Below, one piece after another: positions 7,168 through 13,151 of a DNA stretch of 13,832 bases. Made by a program: the position numbers and the translations under genes. The notes under the pieces were generated by a model. That model saw only the letters and a program-made list of their open reading frames with translations, was not told the origin of the DNA and ran no database searches. Source of the DNA: an uncultured Lachnospiraceae bacterium (GTDB lineage: Bacteria; Bacillota; Clostridia; Lachnospirales; Lachnospiraceae); NCBI GenBank assembly GCA_934371505.1, contig CAKRNW010000057.1, positions 1-13,832 on the forward strand. Reading direction: 5' to 3'. The first letter of the stretch is position 1; every line of letters begins with the position of its first letter.

Positions 7168-8042
7168 GATTTTTCTAGTCCTCCCACATCCTGCTCCAGT
7201 GTGATTCTTCCCAGACGACCGTTCCGGAAGTCATCCATTAACAGAGCTGCCGCCTTTTCCGTATCATATTCCTCGCCCTTTTTGTAACATTTACGGCTCT
7301 CACAGATCTGGTACAGCATTTGCACTTTTGTATCCTCTGTTTCGATTTTTATCGGCGTCTCCTCTTCATAACGGGTTTTTAAAATTCCCGGATATAATTT
7401 CTCCAGTACTTCGATCAGATCCAATGCCAGTTCCTCGATCTGGATAATCTGGTCATTCATGGAACCAATAAAGGCAATATTTCTTCCAATAATCTGGCTT
7501 TCAAATTTCGGCCACAGAATGCCGGGGGTATCTAAAAGTTCCAGATTTTTCCCCAGGCGGATCCACTGTTTTCCTTTTGTTACGCCCGGCTTATTTCCAG
7601 TCTTTGCACAGGCACGCCCTGCATAGGCATTGATAAAGGTAGATTTGCCCACATTGGGAATTCCCACCACCATGGCTCTCACCGGACGGTTTTTAATTCC
7701 CCGTTTTCTGTCCCGCTGGAATTTTTCCTTACAGGCCTCCTGAACGGCCGCCTGGATTCCCTTTAATCCATTTCCTGTCTTTGCATTGATCAAAAGGGCT
7801 GTTATTCCTTTGTCTTTAAAATAAGCCACCCATTTTTCATTATATTTATTATCGGCAAGATCGGCTTTATTCAACAGCACCAGCCTTGCCTTATTGTTCG
7901 CCAGACTATCTATATCCGGATTCCTGCTGCTGATGGGAATTCTGGCATCCAGCACTTCCACCACCAGATCCACCAGTTTTATGTCCTCCTGCATAGAACG
8001 GACTGCCTTCGTCATATGCCCGGGATACCATTGATAATTCAT
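7164..8042 (-). CDS. rbgA: Ribosome biogenesis GTPase RbgA (YlqF)
   Basis: A 292-residue circularly permuted GTPase needed for late 50S subunit assembly. The motifs run in permuted order: G4 NKAD (58-61), G5-like NAKTGNG (86-92), G1 GIPNVGKS (127-134), G2 around T155 in KPGVTKG, and G3 DTPG (171-174). A C-terminal helical RNA-binding domain follows. The N-terminus NYQWYPGHMTKA is the family signature. The start is 20 bp after the stop of the upstream signal peptidase and has a rather distant GAAAGG. It overlaps the downstream signal peptidase by four bases. Position before rnhB is conserved with Bacillus. Confidence 0.97.
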   Translation of the reverse strand: MNYQWYPGHMTKAVRSMQEDIKLVDLVVEVLDARIPISSRNPDIDSLANNKARLVLLNKADLADNKYNEKWVAYFKDKGITALLINAKTGNGLKGIQAAVQEACKEKFQRDRKRGIKNRPVRAMVVGIPNVGKSTFINAYAGRACAKTGNKPGVTKGKQWIRLGKNLELLDTPGILWPKFESQIIGRNIAFIGSMNDQIIQIEELALDLIEVLEKLYPGILKTRYEEETPIKIETEDTKVQMLYQICESRKCYKKGEEYDTEKAAALLMDDFRNGRLGRITLEQDVGGLEKS

Positions 8043-8062
8043 CTTTTCAACTTTACCCTTTC

Positions 8063-8659
8063 TTAATTCTTACTCTTCACAAATCCCATTCCACTTTGAG
8101 CATTGCCAAGGTGAAACCACGCTTTCCCCACAATATGCTCCTTGGAAACCGCTCCAATATTGGCTGACCGGCTGTCCTCACTATAATTGCGGTTATCACC
8201 CAGTACAAAATATTCTCCACTCTCCAGCGTGATCTCTGCGGCTGCAATTCCGGCATCTGCCATCTTGTCAAAGGAACTGTCCTCATCCAGGAGATAACCG
8301 TTAATATAAACCTTCCCCTCACGGATCTGTATGGTTTCACCTGGCAGTCCTACCACTCGTTTCACATAGTAATGGGAATTTTGGTTTCCATTTGGCAAAA
8401 AACAGATCACATCTCCCCGTTTCGGTGACACCAGTTTATAGGTAAATCGATTGATAAACACCTGCTGTCCATTATATAATTCCGGTTCCATGGAATTTCC
8501 GATCATACTGGTCTGTACTCCGAAAGAAATCACCAGCACTGCGGCCATAAAAACCGCTGTAAAAATGCCAAACGCCCAGCTGAAAAATTCCCTGATAAAC
8601 CCGGAACTGATTTTTTTCCTTCTACGATAAAAGTTTAACCCTCTTTGTCTTCTTCTCAT
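8063..8659 (-). CDS. lepB: Signal peptidase I (second of two)
   Basis: A 198-residue type I signal peptidase with a longer basic cytoplasmic tail (RRRQRGLNFYRRRKK) before its single anchor (~26-48). The catalytic S56 lies in IGNSMEPEL, K100 in YYVKRVVGLPGE and the conserved GDNRNYSEDSR at 154-164. It shares the family core with the copy downstream of rbgA but differs clearly in the N-terminal region and loops, so it is a paralogue rather than a recent duplicate. AGGA lies eight bases before the ATG. It is the first gene after the rplS terminator, yet no convincing promoter is visible in the 28-bp gap, so it may depend on terminator read-through or a weak promoter. Confidence 0.95.
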   Translation of the reverse strand: MRRRQRGLNFYRRRKKISSGFIREFFSWAFGIFTAVFMAAVLVISFGVQTSMIGNSMEPELYNGQQVFINRFTYKLVSPKRGDVICFLPNGNQNSHYYVKRVVGLPGETIQIREGKVYINGYLLDEDSSFDKMADAGIAAAEITLESGEYFVLGDNRNYSEDSRSANIGAVSKEHIVGKAWFHLGNAQSGMGFVKSKN

Positions 8660-8687
8660 ATCTCTATCCTAACACAGAAATATAAAT

Positions 8688-8717
8688 AGGGGCAATTACC
8701 TTACCGTAATTGCCCCT
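8688..8717 (-). terminator. Intrinsic terminator after rplS
   Basis: A perfect 12-bp stem (AGGGGCAATTAC pairing with GTAATTGCCCCT) with a 6-nt loop starts 14 bp after the rplS stop. On the minus strand it is followed by ATTTATATTTC, an interrupted U-rich tract. It separates rplS from the signal peptidase gene. Confidence 0.85.
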
Positions 8718-8730
8718 GTCTTTCAGGTAA

Positions 8731-9078
8731 CTATTTAATGATTTCTTTAACCTTAGCTTTCTTACCAACACGACCCTTTAAGTAGTTCAGTTTTGCACGT
8801 CTTACTTTACCCTTACGGATCACTTCTACCTTTTCTACATTAGGGGAGTGAATAGGCCAGGTCTTCTCAACACCAACGCCGTTGGAAGATTTACGAACAG
8901 TGAAGGTCTGACGGTTACTGCCGCCCTGAATCTTCATAACGGTTCCCTCGAACACCTGAACACGCTCACGGTTACCCTCTTTGATCTTACCATATACCTT
9001 AACAGTATCACCTACGTTAAACTGAGGTACAGACTCTTTTAACTGTTCTTTTTCGATCTCTCTGATAATTTCCTGCAT
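8731..9078 (-). CDS. rplS: Ribosomal protein L19
   Basis: 115 residues, the normal length for L19, a 50S protein at the 30S-50S interface. Family signatures are FNVGDTVKVYGKIKEGNRERVQVFEG (20-45) and RRAKLNYLKGRVGKKAKVKE near the end. The start is ATG at 9078 with a strong GGAGG six to seven bases before it. An open frame continues 36 codons further upstream, but that part is the leader and has no L19 character. It follows trmD but is separated by a 111-bp gap with its own candidate promoter, and it ends at a strong terminator, so it can be a single-gene unit. Confidence 0.97.
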   Translation of the reverse strand: MQEIIREIEKEQLKESVPQFNVGDTVKVYGKIKEGNRERVQVFEGTVMKIQGGSNRQTFTVRKSSNGVGVEKTWPIHSPNVEKVEVIRKGKVRRAKLNYLKGRVGKKAKVKEIIK

Positions 9079-9146
9079 TTTTATTTCCTCCTGTTTTCTG
9101 GATGTTCTTAATACCACATCGGTAACAGAGGACCATCTCACACTTA
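9079..9146 (-). promoter_or_regulatory. Candidate rplS 5' leader (possible L19 autoregulatory leader)
   Basis: This is the ~68 nt of untranslated RNA predicted between the candidate rplS promoter and the start codon. On the minus strand it contains short pairings such as TACC-GATGT-GGTA and GATGT...ACATC. Firmicutes are known to carry a structured L19 leader upstream of rplS. I cannot confirm that this sequence matches its consensus, so the call rests on position and length. Confidence 0.35.
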
Positions 9147-9152
9147 GCAACC

Positions 9153-9180
9153 ATTGTAGTCTATCACAAGTGCCTGCAAA
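9153..9180 (-). promoter_or_regulatory. Candidate promoter for rplS
   Basis: On the minus strand, TTTGCA (9175-9180) and TACAAT (9153-9158) are separated by 16 bp, just after the trmD stop. An overlapping alternative is TTGCAA with TAGACT at 17 bp. The -10 is good (5/6); the -35 is moderate. Confidence 0.45.
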
Positions 9181-9189
9181 TTGCAACCA

Positions 9190-10029
9190 CTAATTTTCGG
9201 GTGCTTCTAAATCGGTGCTTCTAAAATGTGCTTCTGAAACTTTTTCCGCCTCCTGTGCTGCCAGCCGCGCCAGTCTGCGTAGCTGTTTCGCCACTGCTTT
9301 TTCCTTAGCTATCCGCTCTTTCTCCAATCGCTGCTGTTCCGCGTACAGCTCATATAAATCCGGTCTGCGCTCCTTCGTGCGAAGTTTGGCTTGCTCCAGC
9401 CTCCATTTTGCAATATTGGCATGATTGCCGGAAAGAAGAACTTCCGGAACCTTTTTCCCCATCCACTCTTCCGGGCGGCTGTACTGGGGATATTCCAGCA
9501 GATAACCGGAAAAAGATTCCGTTTCTCCGGATTCCTCATTGGATAAGACCCCGGGCACCATGCGGGAGATGGAGTCAATCATCACCATGGCAGGCAGTTC
9601 CCCCCCGGTAAGGACATAATCTCCGATGGAGACATAGTCTGTGACAATTTCCTCCAGCACACGCTCGTCCACGCCTTCGTAGTGACCGCAGAGGAAAACA
9701 AGGTTCTCCTCTTTGGCAAACTCCTTCGCCATCTGCTGATTAAAAGTTTTTCCCTGAGGGGTCACATAAATCACACGGGTTTTGTCTTTATGTACCACTT
9801 TTTCCATAACTGCACAATAGGCATCGTAAATCGGCTGCGCCTGCATCAGCATACCAGCCCCACCACCATAAGGATAGTCGTCCACCTTTTTATGCTTGTC
9901 CAGGGTATAATCCCGGATATTCAAAGCTTCTATATTCAGATAACCGTTTTCCACTGCCCGCCCGATAATACTGGTATGAAGTCCCTGCATCACCATATCG
10001 GGAAACAGTGTCAGAATATGAAAGTTCAT
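9190..10029 (-). CDS. trmD: tRNA (guanine-N1)-methyltransferase TrmD
   Basis: A 279-residue SPOUT methyltransferase that makes m1G37 next to the anticodon, using SAM, to prevent +1 frameshifting. Visible signatures are DDYPYGGGAGMLMQ (50-63), CGHYEGVDERV (114-124), the SAM-knot segment IGDYVLTGGELPAMVMIDSI (135-154), R156 and LEYPQYSRPEEW. The residue matching the E. coli catalytic base Asp169 appears to be Glu171 (in GETESF). The ~45-residue tail after YELYAEQ is charged and Ala/Arg/Lys/Glu-rich, extends the usual ending, and contains a short DNA repeat. The ATG overlaps the rimM stop by four bases. Function as TrmD is secure by family and context. Confidence 0.96.
   Translation of the reverse strand: MNFHILTLFPDMVMQGLHTSIIGRAVENGYLNIEALNIRDYTLDKHKKVDDYPYGGGAGMLMQAQPIYDAYCAVMEKVVHKDKTRVIYVTPQGKTFNQQMAKEFAKEENLVFLCGHYEGVDERVLEEIVTDYVSIGDYVLTGGELPAMVMIDSISRMVPGVLSNEESGETESFSGYLLEYPQYSRPEEWMGKKVPEVLLSGNHANIAKWRLEQAKLRTKERRPDLYELYAEQQRLEKERIAKEKAVAKQLRRLARLAAQEAEKVSEAHFRSTDLEAPEN
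9201..9240. repeat. Three-unit 13-14 nt tandem repeat at the trmD 3' end
   Basis: GTGCTTCT recurs at 9201, 9215 and 9228 (plus strand), giving units of 14 and 13 nt followed by a third copy. Within trmD the copies are read in two different frames (SEAH, RST, LEAP), so the array added new tail sequence rather than a peptide repeat. Confidence 0.65.
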
Positions 10030-10535
10030 CCGCGCAGCCCTTCCATTACATGTACTATCATTTCACCCTGTTCCACATCCACGGATAAAATGCACTCCTT
10101 GATGGCGGGAAGGAGAATTTCTTCCCCAGCCGGAGTTTTCACTACATACACATCGTTGGCTCCGGTCTGCATCACATCCACCAGCATTCCCAGCTCCTCG
10201 CCATTGTCCTCCCGAACTTTCATATCCATTAAATCAGCAATGTAATATTCATTTTTCTTTAATCTGACAGCATTCTCCCGCATCACATAAAGGCTTCTGG
10301 TGCGAAGCCGTTCGATTTCATTGCGGTCGTCAATTCCCTTGAATTTCAGAATCACAAACTGTTTGAAGAATTTTACGCTCTCAATTTCTACTTCTTTTTC
10401 TTCCTTGCCTGTATCTAAAAGCACCTTTTTCAGTTTTTTAAACCGGGCAGGGTCATCCGTGGTGGGATAGACTTTTGCCTCCCCTTTAATACCATGGGCC
10501 GAACTGATAATGCCCACCTGAAATTTCTGTTCCAT
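10026..10535 (-). CDS. rimM: Ribosome maturation factor RimM
   Basis: A 169-residue two-domain protein that binds S19/the 30S head and helps late 16S processing. The N-terminal barrel starts FQVGIISSAHGIKGEAKVYP and ends near the SLYVMRENAVRLKKNEYYIADLMDM linker. The C-terminal PRC-barrel-like part includes VMQTGANDVYVVKT and a LPAIKECI segment. The start is ATG at 10535 with AAAGGA seven bases upstream; the frame is open another 30 codons, but that stretch is structured non-coding DNA. The stop overlaps trmD (ATGA). Unlike the usual packed layout, a terminator-like hairpin and ~130 bp of extra DNA separate it from khpA. Confidence 0.95.
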   Translation of the reverse strand: MEQKFQVGIISSAHGIKGEAKVYPTTDDPARFKKLKKVLLDTGKEEKEVEIESVKFFKQFVILKFKGIDDRNEIERLRTRSLYVMRENAVRLKKNEYYIADLMDMKVREDNGEELGMLVDVMQTGANDVYVVKTPAGEEILLPAIKECILSVDVEQGEMIVHVMEGLRG

Positions 10536-10551
10536 ATTTTTTCCTTTAAAT

Positions 10552-10573
10552 AGAATCCTGCCAGCAGGATTCT
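10552..10573. repeat. Perfect 9-bp hairpin just upstream of the rimM ribosome binding site
   Basis: AGAATCCTG and CAGGATTCT flank a 4-nt centre (CCAG). On the minus strand the hairpin ends about four bases before the AAAGGA of rimM. It lacks a T-run on either side, so a role in mRNA structure or as the end of a dispersed element is more likely than termination. Confidence 0.6.
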
Positions 10574-10634
10574 TTGTGCGTGAGCGGTATGCGGGGCATA
10601 GACTTCCTCTCCGCAAGCTGCGCATCCTGGAGTA

Positions 10635-10670
10635 TTTCTATCATACATAGGCATTTTTCAATGATAGAAA
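10635..10670. repeat. 10-bp inverted repeat downstream of khpA terminator
   Basis: TTTCTATCAT (10635-10644) and ATGATAGAAA (10661-10670) form a perfect 10-bp stem with a 16-nt loop. Its upstream arm in the minus-strand RNA shares three bases with the foot of the khpA terminator stem, so both cannot form completely at once. Confidence 0.6.
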
Positions 10671-10703
10671 ACGCCACAGACACATTCGTATCCGCGGCGC
10701 TTT
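10668..10703 (-). terminator. Long terminator-like hairpin after khpA
   Basis: On the minus strand, 16 consecutive pairs with a GAAT tetraloop (loop at 10684-10687) are followed by a T-rich TTTTCTATC that begins within the 3' arm. Four pairs are G-U in the minus-strand RNA; these would be A-C mismatches in plus-strand RNA, so the structure is specific to minus-strand transcription. It begins about 29 bp after the khpA stop, between khpA and rimM. Confidence 0.72.
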
Positions 10704-10732
10704 TTGCGACGTTAAGATTAGTAAGTCAATAC

Positions 10733-10960
10733 TTAGACGATTTCTACATCTACTTTCTTATTGTCTTTGGATGATGCTGCTTTCACTACGGAACGGATTG
10801 CCTTTGCAATTCTGCCTTGCTTTCCGATTACTTTACCCATATCCGATGCAGCAACATGAAGTTCTACGGTGATGTTCCTGCCTTCTTCTTTCTCCGTAAC
10901 AACTACTTCATCCGGATGATCGACAAGAGACTTTGCGATTACTTCGACTAATTCCTTCAT
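10733..10960 (-). CDS. khpA: KH-domain RNA-binding protein KhpA (YlqC)
   Basis: A 75-residue single KH domain with the GxxG RNA-gripping loop GKQG at 46-49 inside MGKVIGKQGRIAKAIRSVV. The family (KhpA/YlqC) usually works with KhpB (Jag) as an RNA chaperone affecting cell division and envelope functions in Firmicutes. The length is normal. GGGAGG lies six bases before the ATG. It follows rpsP with a 36-bp gap, the conserved order. A terminator-like hairpin follows it. Confidence 0.95.
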   Translation of the reverse strand: MKELVEVIAKSLVDHPDEVVVTEKEEGRNITVELHVAASDMGKVIGKQGRIAKAIRSVVKAASSKDNKKVDVEIV

Positions 10961-10996
10961 GATACACCTCCCAAAGTGTTTTGAAAAAGCTGAAAA

Positions 10997-11251
10997 TTAC
11001 TTATTCTTCTCGATGATACCAGCGTTTTTCAGGATTTTACTAACAGCATCGGTAGGCTGTGCACCATTTGCAATCCAGGTTTTTGCAGCTTCCTCGTCAA
11101 TTTTGAAGGTGCTGGGATCGGTGCTGGGATCGAAGGTTCCGATCTCTGCGATAAATCTACCGTCTCTGGGTGCTCTGGAATCTGCTACAACGATTCTATA
11201 GAAAGGAGCTTTCTTCTGACCCATTCTTCTTAATCTGATTTTTACTGACAT
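10997..11251 (-). CDS. rpsP: Ribosomal protein S16
   Basis: 84 residues, a normal size for S16, a 30S assembly protein. The N-terminus SVKIRLRRMGQKKAPFYRIV and the following DSRAPRDGRFIAEIGTFDP are diagnostic. The start at 11251 is chosen over the in-frame ATG five codons upstream: GGAGG sits eight bases before 11251 and lies inside the longer version. It lies 73 bp after ffh; that gap is AT-rich with no clear promoter, so co-transcription with ffh is likely. Confidence 0.98.
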   Translation of the reverse strand: MSVKIRLRRMGQKKAPFYRIVVADSRAPRDGRFIAEIGTFDPSTDPSTFKIDEEAAKTWIANGAQPTDAVSKILKNAGIIEKNK

Positions 11252-11324
11252 TGTTCTTTCCTCCATAAATAAAAAATAATTGTTAATCTATTGAATAGAG
11301 TAAACTCTCTAATTCCTCATTTCT

Positions 11325-12674
11325 TTAAAACGGGAACTTCATCCTTCCCATACCGCCAAACATACCGCGGCTCTTCTTGCCGCCACCGAACTGTTTCATG
11401 AGTTTTTGGGACTGTTCAAACTGTTTGATGAACCGGTTGACCTGTGCAATATCCACACCGGCTCCTTTTGCAATGCGGTGCTTACGGCTTGGATTCAGCA
11501 GTTTGGGATTACCGCGCTCTTCTTTCGTCATAGATAAGACAATCGCCTCCATCCGGGCAATCTGTTTCTCATCCACCATTCCCTCAATGTCGCCTGCCTT
11601 GCCTCCCATCATGCCGAGGATGCTGGAAAGACCTCCCATATTGCGCATCTGCTTCATGCTTTCGAGATAATCATTAAAATCGAACCTGCCCTTCTTCATC
11701 CGGGCAGCCATCTCTTTTTCCTTGTTTTCATCAATGGTAATGTTTTCCTGTGCTTTCTCAATTAAGGTAAGTACATCACCCATACCAAGGATTCGGTTTG
11801 CCATTCGATCCGGATGGAACTCTTCCAAATCGGAGAGTTTCTCACCGGTACTGATATAAAGAATGGGTTTGCCGGTCACTGCTTTGACAGACAATGCAGC
11901 ACCGCCCCGTGTATCTCCATCCATCTTGGACAGAACCACGCCGTCAATTCCTACTTTTTCGTCAAATTCCTTTGCCACATTGACTGCATCCTGACCGGTC
12001 ATGGCATCTACCACCAGAAGTGTCTGATGCACCGTGATCTGTGCCTTGATCTCCTGAAGTTCAGTCATCATATCCTCATCAATATGAAGACGTCCTGCTG
12101 TATCGATAATCACCACATTGTGACCATTCTTCGCGGCGTATTCAACGGAAGCCTTTGCTATATCCACAGGATTTACTTTCGTGCCCATGGAGAACACCTC
12201 AACCTGCTGCTTCTCTCCGTTGATCTTTAACTGCTCAATGGCTGCGGGACGATATACATCACAGGCTACCAGTAAGGGTTTCTTTCCCTTTAATTTCAGC
12301 TTTCCTGCAATCTTGGCTGTGGCAGTGGTCTTACCTGCACCCTGAAGACCACACATCAGTATAACGGTAATGGCCTTTCCCGGCTGAAACTGGAGCTGGG
12401 TAATCTCAGAACCCATCAGGTTTACCAGTTCTTCATTTACAATCTTGACCACCATCTGACCTGGGTTCAAGCCGTTCATGACATCCTGTCCTACCGCACG
12501 CTCTTCCACCGATTTGATGAACTGCTTCACAACCTTAAAGTTGACATCTGCCTCTAACAGAGCCATCTTTACTTCCTTGAGTGCAGCTTTGACATCCTCT
12601 TCGGTCAATCTGCCTTTGCTGCGCAAGTTCTTAAATACATTCTGCAGTTTGTCCGTTAAGCTTTCAAATGCCAT
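11325..12674 (-). CDS. ffh: Signal recognition particle protein Ffh
   Basis: A 449-residue SRP54 GTPase. With 4.5S/6S SRP RNA it delivers nascent membrane and secreted proteins to FtsY and SecYEG. It has an N domain (1-~95), a G domain with P-loop GLQGAGKT (109-116), DTAGR (191-195) and SKMDGD (249-254, TK is usual), and a methionine-rich M domain from ~300 that binds signal peptides and SRP RNA. The M domain includes the NPSRKHRIAKGAG segment, and the tail is Gly/Met/Lys-rich. GAGGAG lies nine bases before the ATG. It starts three bases after ylxM, a conserved coupled pair. The SRP RNA gene is not in this window. Confidence 0.98.
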   Translation of the reverse strand: MAFESLTDKLQNVFKNLRSKGRLTEEDVKAALKEVKMALLEADVNFKVVKQFIKSVEERAVGQDVMNGLNPGQMVVKIVNEELVNLMGSEITQLQFQPGKAITVILMCGLQGAGKTTATAKIAGKLKLKGKKPLLVACDVYRPAAIEQLKINGEKQQVEVFSMGTKVNPVDIAKASVEYAAKNGHNVVIIDTAGRLHIDEDMMTELQEIKAQITVHQTLLVVDAMTGQDAVNVAKEFDEKVGIDGVVLSKMDGDTRGGAALSVKAVTGKPILYISTGEKLSDLEEFHPDRMANRILGMGDVLTLIEKAQENITIDENKEKEMAARMKKGRFDFNDYLESMKQMRNMGGLSSILGMMGGKAGDIEGMVDEKQIARMEAIVLSMTKEERGNPKLLNPSRKHRIAKGAGVDIAQVNRFIKQFEQSQKLMKQFGGGKKSRGMFGGMGRMKFPF

Positions 12675-12677
12675 CCG

Positions 12678-13031
12678 TTAAAGCTCCTCTAAAATTTCCG
12701 TCGAAAGGCGACGGATCGTATTCAACGCTTCATCCAGCTTCTCACAGCTGTCTGTCTGCGCCTGTTCTGCCACTTTGGAAATTTCCTCTGCCTTTTGCTT
12801 CATCTGCAGAAACCGTTCCATCAAATGCAGCTTGGATTCATATTCTTCCAGAATTTTGTTGCAGCGTTTGAGCAAATCATGGACTCCCTGTCTGCTGATT
12901 CCCTGCTCCTGTGCGATTTCTCCCAAAGACATATCATCGAAAACCGCTTCCTCATAGATTTCTTTCTGATGAGGCGTAAGCAACTCTCCATAAAAATCAT
13001 ATAACAGACTCTGCTCTACAATACGCTCCAT
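12678..13031 (-). CDS. ylxM: YlxM/p13-family helix-turn-helix protein of the SRP operon
   Basis: A 117-residue protein. The N-terminal half (LTPHQKEIYEEAVFDDMSLGEIAQEQGISRQGVHDLLKR) is a sigma-70 region-4-like helix-turn-helix; the C-terminal half is predicted coiled-coil (MERFLQMKQKAEEISKVAEQ). YlxM is nearly always directly upstream of ffh in Firmicutes and is thought to affect SRP activity; a DNA-binding role is inferred from the fold. The start is ATG at 13031 with GGGAG about five bases upstream; a GTG four codons earlier is possible but would overlap that site. It is the first gene of the unit, read from a strong promoter. Confidence 0.94.
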   Translation of the reverse strand: MERIVEQSLLYDFYGELLTPHQKEIYEEAVFDDMSLGEIAQEQGISRQGVHDLLKRCNKILEEYESKLHLMERFLQMKQKAEEISKVAEQAQTDSCEKLDEALNTIRRLSTEILEEL

Positions 13032-13058
13032 ACAAACTCCCACCTGTTATCTTTTGCT

Positions 13059-13087
13059 ATCATACAGGAAAAAAAAGAGGGTGTCAA
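13059..13087 (-). promoter_or_regulatory. Near-consensus sigma-A promoter of the ylxM-ffh unit
   Basis: On the minus strand, TTGACA (13082-13087) and TATGAT (13059-13064) are separated by exactly 17 bp; the spacer contains a run of eight T. Predicted transcription starts about 20 bp before the ylxM start codon. This is the strongest promoter in the window and drives the SRP/S16 genes. Confidence 0.85.
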
Positions 13088-13098
13088 GTATTTTTTCT

Positions 13099-13130
13099 TG
13101 ACAGTCAAAAACACTTGCTTTTGACTGTCA
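13099..13130. repeat. Perfect 12-bp inverted repeat beside the ylxM-ffh promoter
   Basis: TGACAGTCAAAA and TTTTGACTGTCA flank an 8-nt loop (13111-13118). It begins 22 bp after the stop of the upstream gene and ends 11 bp before the -35 box. It has no T-run after the stem on the minus strand, so it is a poor terminator by the usual rule. It contains the small palindrome TTGACAGTCAA (13098-13108), giving it an operator-like look. Either reading is possible. Confidence 0.6.
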
Positions 13131-13151
13131 CAGCACTTCAAATTAATCTCT

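Noticed and set aside
8660..8687. Promoter for the signal peptidase gene after the rplS terminator (TTGCCC...TAGGAT)
   Set aside because: The -35 would fall inside the terminator stem, the -10 is poor and would overlap the ribosome binding site.
9079..9186. Longer rplS reading frame starting at 9186
   Set aside because: The 36 extra codons lack L19 similarity, lie over a candidate promoter and skip the strong GGAGG in front of 9078.
10430..10654. 74-codon minus-strand frame across the khpA-rimM gap
   Set aside because: It overlaps rimM in another frame, covers hairpin-rich DNA and has no ribosome binding site that I can see; more likely non-coding.
11252..11324. Separate rpsP promoter or terminator in the ffh-rpsP gap
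   Set aside because: Only a 5-bp stem (TAGAG/CTCTA) and a weak TTTACT/AATTAT pair are present; simple co-transcription is more likely.
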